From Sphingobacteriaceae bacterium (lineage in GTDB: Bacteria > Bacteroidota > Bacteroidia > Sphingobacteriales > Sphingobacteriaceae), in the NCBI GenBank assembly GCA_947459195.1, contig CANHCS010000001.1, forward strand, positions 33,391 to 97,390: a stretch of 64,000 bases of DNA. Reading direction: 5' to 3'. Positions 60,301 through 64,000 of the stretch are shown one piece after another. Under the pieces are notes generated by a model. The model searched no databases. It had not been told where the DNA came from and was given only the letters and a program-made list of their open reading frames with translations. Numbering within the stretch: position 1 is the first letter of the stretch; every line of letters begins with the position of its first letter. Both the position numbers and the translations under genes were made by a program.

Positions 60301-61552
60301 TTGCCGAGCGCATTCTTATGTTGTTATTTTTTTGCATGTAAGCTTCCTGGAGAAGTACCAATGACCCGCTCACATTGGGGCTGGACATGGAGGTGCCATT
60401 TAATGCTGCGTAGGATACTGGACTTGTGGTTACCGTAGATGTTACCTGAACCCCCATACCAACAATATCAGGTTTAATCCTTCCATCGTCGGTTGGCCCC
60501 CAGCTACTAAAATCGGAAATCCGGATACTTTCGGCGTTGATAGGGCCATTTTTGATTCCAAATACAGCGCCCACTGTTAAAATATTTTTTGCATTTCCAT
60601 TCAAACTGATCAGATCATACTCTCTCTGGCTGTTCAGGTCTTCGATTTGTCTGGTAAATTCTGTCCATCTTTGGCTGGTAAAACGAAAATACTTCTCACC
60701 CACTGCAGGTCCGGAGGCATTGCGACTATTTCCGGCTGATTTTACCGGCAGGTAATAAGGTGCCTCGAAGGTAATTTTGTCCCACTCTTCGGCATCAACC
60801 CCATAAAATCCAAATTTATAATCCTCTTTATCACCTTCTCTTCCATACCATTCCCATCTGGGAGCACCACCGCCACTAGGAGCCGAATTGAAATGCCAGC
60901 CAGCGAGAAAACCATAAGAGTGATTGGATAATAACATTCCACTGTTGGCCTCAATCGCCATTTCGCTGTCATCATTACCAAAATCATAGGAAATAAGACG
61001 TTGTAGCCCAAATGCCATTCCCTTGGCTACCGGTTCCACACCTGTGGCCATCATGGTTCCGGCCACGTGAGTTGCATGTCTGTCTGTGGCTGCAGTGGCG
61101 TTTTTATTGAGGATCCTACCACCCGCAAATTCCTGGTGACTGGTATAAACCGAGCCGCCATCCCAAATACCAATTTTATCTGTTAATAATGGAGATGATC
61201 CGCTTAAATTCAAACCCAATCCACCTCCGTTATAGAGTCTGTTTGCTCGGGTGGTATTGGCGGCCGTGGCGTTATTTTCGGTAATCAAATATTGAGGCAA
61301 GCCATAGGCATCAACGCCCTGCAGAGACATGATGGTTCCGTTATCAAACTGTTTGAAAGTAATCCAATCATATTTTTTGGCTAATTCGAATGCTCTCTTT
61401 CTCGACTTCTCAGCTAACTCAGTATAGGTTTTAGCTAATTGATCGAGAACAGGCTTGTTGCTTTCTGTTTCTTGCGCAGACAGCCTATTTGCTGTCAATA
61501 AAAATAAAAAACATGCGATGATGCTAAACCCAAATCTTTTTTGAATGGTCAT
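57350..61552 (-). CDS. Subtilisin-like (S8) serine protease with GEVED/CARDB-like modules and T9SS C-terminal sorting domain
   Basis: GIWDGGSVYTSHQEF, RHATHVAGTMMATG, LNGTSMSSPNVSGSLVLL; tail YPNPFQDILNIKLED...AGFYFLNLGTKTYKILKK. Confidence 0.92.
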   Translation of the reverse strand: MTIQKRFGFSIIACFLFLLTANRLSAQETESNKPVLDQLAKTYTELAEKSRKRAFELAKKYDWITFKQFDNGTIMSLQGVDAYGLPQYLITENNATAANTTRANRLYNGGGLGLNLSGSSPLLTDKIGIWDGGSVYTSHQEFAGGRILNKNATAATDRHATHVAGTMMATGVEPVAKGMAFGLQRLISYDFGNDDSEMAIEANSGMLLSNHSYGFLAGWHFNSAPSGGGAPRWEWYGREGDKEDYKFGFYGVDAEEWDKITFEAPYYLPVKSAGNSRNASGPAVGEKYFRFTSQRWTEFTRQIEDLNSQREYDLISLNGNAKNILTVGAVFGIKNGPINAESIRISDFSSWGPTDDGRIKPDIVGMGVQVTSTVTTSPVSYAALNGTSMSSPNVSGSLVLLQEAYMQKNNNIRMRSATLKGLAIHTADDVGRPGPDYIFGWGVLNAEKAAQLILEDGTKSRIYEDILGTVNNVTTSNKTYQVTSSGNGPIVATICWTDPPGIPPFTESNNQKTYTYPLNERTPRLINDLDLRINDQSTEYRPWILSPDAPDANATRGDNIRDNVEQVIINDPIPGKTYTINVRHKNNLDGGKQAYSLIISGIGGAAYCAPTISGTQNAKIESFKLSNIDYSNANCRAYTDNTAQLINLEAGATYPLSIKLGACNTNANKIAKIYIDFNQDGSFNETNELIATTSVINGSAEFKKDISIPSNVTLNAFSLLRVVLSETADANSITSCGTYNKGEVMDYRVAFLRPSRDVGISAILNPVDGNCAANGQRITVTLNNYGSTTISNVPVKVIIKNNNNVLTTITESYTGNLAALNEVDFTLNTPFNSQAGQTYELIASTELGNDADAVNNQKIINFSISNPPTLSNTSVVSCGSTGVYNFSSSGAGTVFWYKNANDQVPVAFTSNNSPANYTENNTNISTFHAGVNDFKASVGPKTNTAFSGGGFLNGNNPAVLVNTRVPVILESARLYIGSAGKITFTAENVSTGLPVSSVTLDVIQNTDGQVYDLNLLLPTAGNYRISISYEGGSSIYRNNAGVTGYPFTIGGIFSITGNTATDASNPEHFKNFYYYFYDLVVKSAECAAPQRTAVTTTPLSLPTISVNGNTLTSSAATGNQWLFNGEAIPGATGNTHTSTQAGSYSVRVSSGACVQNSATVVVGVNFPLAANNFSVSVTDATCTNIINGRINITAAQNLRYLLKLTRPDNTSADFVFNNTLDINNLTSGNYKISIYVDGKEEFKTEYSLVVGPKSLTAFSKVDPVTNSVTIRLDGGNTYQIKLNDELYFTSSSEITLDLKNGTNKLVVSTDQACQGTYEEEFLVDIKALVYPNPFQDILNIKLEDPQTKSVLVSVLNSAGLVVYKNLHTVQNRTVQVDLSSLEAGFYFLNLGTKTYKILKK

Positions 61553-61675
61553 ACATTGTAAGTTTAAGTCGGTTAAACCAACTCGGCAAACCGGCCCCTT
61601 AAATTAGAAATTTAATTGTTAAAACTTCAAAAGATTTAAGGCTTAAAAATAAAATTCTTTAGATGGACTTAATTT

Positions 61676-62068
61676 TTACAATTGTTTGAGAATCTGTGCG
61701 GTAAGTGGCTTACTGATGAAGGTTTCAGCAAATGGATTTTTCTCAATTTTTTTACGGTCTAAGGGGTCAAGAGAGGAGGATAACACGTAAATTTTTAATT
61801 GAGTGATGGAGATATTCTGCAAGTTCCTCAATTCACTTAAAAATCCATAGCCATCTATTTCTGGCATACGAATATCTAAAAAGATCACTAATGGTGGTTC
61901 GGTTTTGAATTCGATTTGCTTTAAAAATTTCAGTGCCAAGCTCGCCGATTCGAAGATGGATACTTCTTTTGCAAATTGGGTACTAAGTATAATTTTTTGA
62001 TGGATGATGTTATCGATATAATTATCATCAACTAAAATAACACGCTCATATTTGTAAAAAGGCTCCAT
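61676..62068 (-). CDS. Single-domain response regulator
   Basis: VILVDDNYIDNIIHQKI, VIFLDIRMPEIDGYGFL, VLSSS, SKPL. Confidence 0.9.
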   Translation of the reverse strand: MEPFYKYERVILVDDNYIDNIIHQKIILSTQFAKEVSIFESASLALKFLKQIEFKTEPPLVIFLDIRMPEIDGYGFLSELRNLQNISITQLKIYVLSSSLDPLDRKKIEKNPFAETFISKPLTAQILKQL

Positions 62069-62111
62069 CCTTCGCCATGATCAATATTTATATCTAAGAT
62101 AAAATATTTAA

Positions 62112-63431
62112 TCATAAAGAAAGAACACCTGCCACTTGTTTTAATCCAATTTCGGCTTGTTTTGCTTGGAACTGCGCATCGGTGTAGCGGGTAAATGCAT
62201 TCAAGAAATTTAATTGAGCTTCTCTAAACTCAACTGTACTCAAACTACCCAAGCGGAGTTTTTCGATGGAAATATCCAAGTTTTGCTTGGCAATCTCCTG
62301 GTTCTCTTTTTCCATTTTTACCAATGCTAAATTGGTTTGATAAGTTTGATAGGCAATTTCCAGCTGTGCACTTATTCTCTGCTGCGTTTGCTTGTATTGT
62401 AGTGCAGCATTATCTATGCCAATCGAGGCATTTTTTTCATTTCGGCTTTGTAAAAAGCCATTAAAAATTGGAATACTGGCAGTTATGCCAATATTGATTC
62501 CTTGTCCGCTGGCCTCTCTGGCAAATCCAAGAGGTGAGGTAGAGTTATTAAAATTATAACCCGTATTGATATTCATCCAAGGATAACGGCTGGATTTTAC
62601 CTGCTTTTGGTTAAGTCGGGCTAGCTGTTGTTCAATGCTGGCCTGTAACAATGCTGGATTTTTAGTTTCTGCCAAATCTTTGAGCTCTGAAAAATTAAGG
62701 TTATCAGTAATATTGATATCCTCTTCAGTGCTAAATGAGGTGTGTACCTCTCTGCCCAATAATTCATTCAATTGGATCTGCACTCTTTTATAATTATCTA
62801 ATTGGCGCATCAGATTGGTAGTATCGGTATTGAGATCTACTTTAGCCGCCAAGACTTCTAATTTGGAAGCTTTACCGATTTTGTAACGGTTATTAGAATT
62901 GTTTAAGCGGAGTTGTGAAATTTCAAGCGCTGTTTTAAGTGTGCGAATTTGTTGCGCTTGTCTCGCCAAATCATAATAGGTATTGATCACATTGGCGATG
63001 GTGTTTTCTACTGTCATCCGGAAAGTCAGTTCATCAGACTTGTTCAGTTTTTGTAAACGCTCATAATTGGCAAACATGCTCATGCCATCGAAAATCCTCC
63101 AGTTTAAGCTGAAGCCATAAACAGTATTGGTGTTACGAACGTTATCTCGCTCTTGCTGCGTGCCGTTGGCAAGTGTTTGGCGGCTATCCTGTATACTCCG
63201 ATTGTTAGAAAAATTACCATTGATGGCAGGAAGAATGCCTGCATTGGCCAGGCTCACATTGTTTTTTGAAACTTTTACCTGATTGCTGCTCAATAAAATA
63301 TCATAATTGTTTTTGAGTGCAGTTTCAATGGCATCCCTCAAACTCATTCTTTCTTGTGCAAACAAGTTGTGCCCCTGTCCAAAAACAAGAGTGAATAAAA
63401 AACATAGGGTATAGATTAATTTGCTCTTCAT
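62112..63431 (-). CDS. TolC-family outer membrane efflux protein
   Basis: RMSLRDAIETALKNNYDILLSSNQ, coiled-coil OEP repeats; 4-nt overlap with RND gene. Confidence 0.92.
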   Translation of the reverse strand: MKSKLIYTLCFLFTLVFGQGHNLFAQERMSLRDAIETALKNNYDILLSSNQVKVSKNNVSLANAGILPAINGNFSNNRSIQDSRQTLANGTQQERDNVRNTNTVYGFSLNWRIFDGMSMFANYERLQKLNKSDELTFRMTVENTIANVINTYYDLARQAQQIRTLKTALEISQLRLNNSNNRYKIGKASKLEVLAAKVDLNTDTTNLMRQLDNYKRVQIQLNELLGREVHTSFSTEEDINITDNLNFSELKDLAETKNPALLQASIEQQLARLNQKQVKSSRYPWMNINTGYNFNNSTSPLGFAREASGQGINIGITASIPIFNGFLQSRNEKNASIGIDNAALQYKQTQQRISAQLEIAYQTYQTNLALVKMEKENQEIAKQNLDISIEKLRLGSLSTVEFREAQLNFLNAFTRYTDAQFQAKQAEIGLKQVAGVLSL

Positions 63432-64000
63432 GCTTTTTTGGTAGAAGTATTTTTAAGGGGTCTTGACCACAATTGATAAATAGCCGGAATTACATACAAT
63501 GTCAAAGCCAGTGAGAACAAAGTACCCCCAATAATTACGATTCCCATTCCCATTCTGCTTTTGGCTGCAGCTCCAATGGCTAAGGCAATTGGTAATGCAC
63601 CGAGTGCAATGGCAAGGCTGGTCATTAAAATAGGGCGGAGCCTAGTTTCGGCAGCTTTTCTGATGGCCTCCGGCACACTCATTCCCTGCTCTTTCAATTG
63701 GTTGGCAAATTCGACGATTAGAATTCCATTTTTTGTTACCAAACCAATGAGCATGATGGTCCCGATCTGGCTAAAAATATTCCAGGTTTGGCCAAATAGC
63801 CAAAGGGAGAAAAAGGCACCGGCAACTGCCATAGGCACTGTCAGAATAATGATTACAGGATCGACGAAACTCTCAAACTGGGCGGAAAGGATCAAATAAA
63901 TTAATAAAAGAGCCAATCCGAAGGCAAACAGGGTGTTCGATGAACTTTCCTTGAAATCTCTGGATTCTCCGCCTAAGTCGGTCGAAAAACGATCATCCAA
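63428..64000 (-). CDS. RND family efflux transporter inner-membrane subunit, truncated by window edge
   Basis: LALLLIYLILSAQFESFVDPVIIILTVPMAVAGAF, GLVTKNGILIVEFANQL. Confidence 0.93.
   Translation of the reverse strand: MDDRFSTDLGGESRDFKESSSNTLFAFGLALLLIYLILSAQFESFVDPVIIILTVPMAVAGAFFSLWLFGQTWNIFSQIGTIMLIGLVTKNGILIVEFANQLKEQGMSVPEAIRKAAETRLRPILMTSLAIALGALPIALAIGAAAKSRMGMGIVIIGGTLFSLALTLYVIPAIYQLWSRPLKNTSTKKA

Overview
The window looks like a chromosomal segment from a Bacteroidota member, probably Sphingobacteriaceae-like. Support comes from TAnnTTTG-type promoters, a T9SS component (SprA), a T9SS-sorted protease and the gene content. Most of it is core genome: sprA, gcvH, feoAB, a fused E1 dehydrogenase, a LutB-like protein, an M28 peptidase, rpiB, tatC, accC-accB-fabH-plsX-rpmF-DUF177, pdxA, rsmA, greA, HIT, ruvC, an RsbU-like phosphatase, rnhB, gcvT, comB, dtd, rsgA, metF-metH, murQ, der, era, tRNA-fMet and tRNA-Glu. 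The main accessory region is a 6.4-7.2 kb AT-rich island (~42.0-49.2 kb) at the 3' end of tRNA-Glu. It carries a large serine recombinase whose last codons and stop lie antisense inside the tRNA. Its cargo is small membrane, secreted and lipoprotein ORFs of unknown function. Two further copies of the tRNA 3' end, each followed by its own terminator, lie downstream (~48.43 and ~49.20 kb), suggesting tandem insertions at one site. Other notable items: (i) a SAM-I riboswitch upstream of metH, followed by an 11-bp perfect hairpin whose loop holds the metH start codon; (ii) a compact galactan/galactose operon without SusC/D, encoding a GH2-GH53 fusion, with a separate GH53 lipoprotein elsewhere in the window; (iii) an 8-bp-periodic repeat with dyad symmetry between accB and accC; (iv) two micro-ORFs in the island sharing an NPExFFxxH motif. 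All calls come from reading the sequence and the supplied ORFs; no database search was run.
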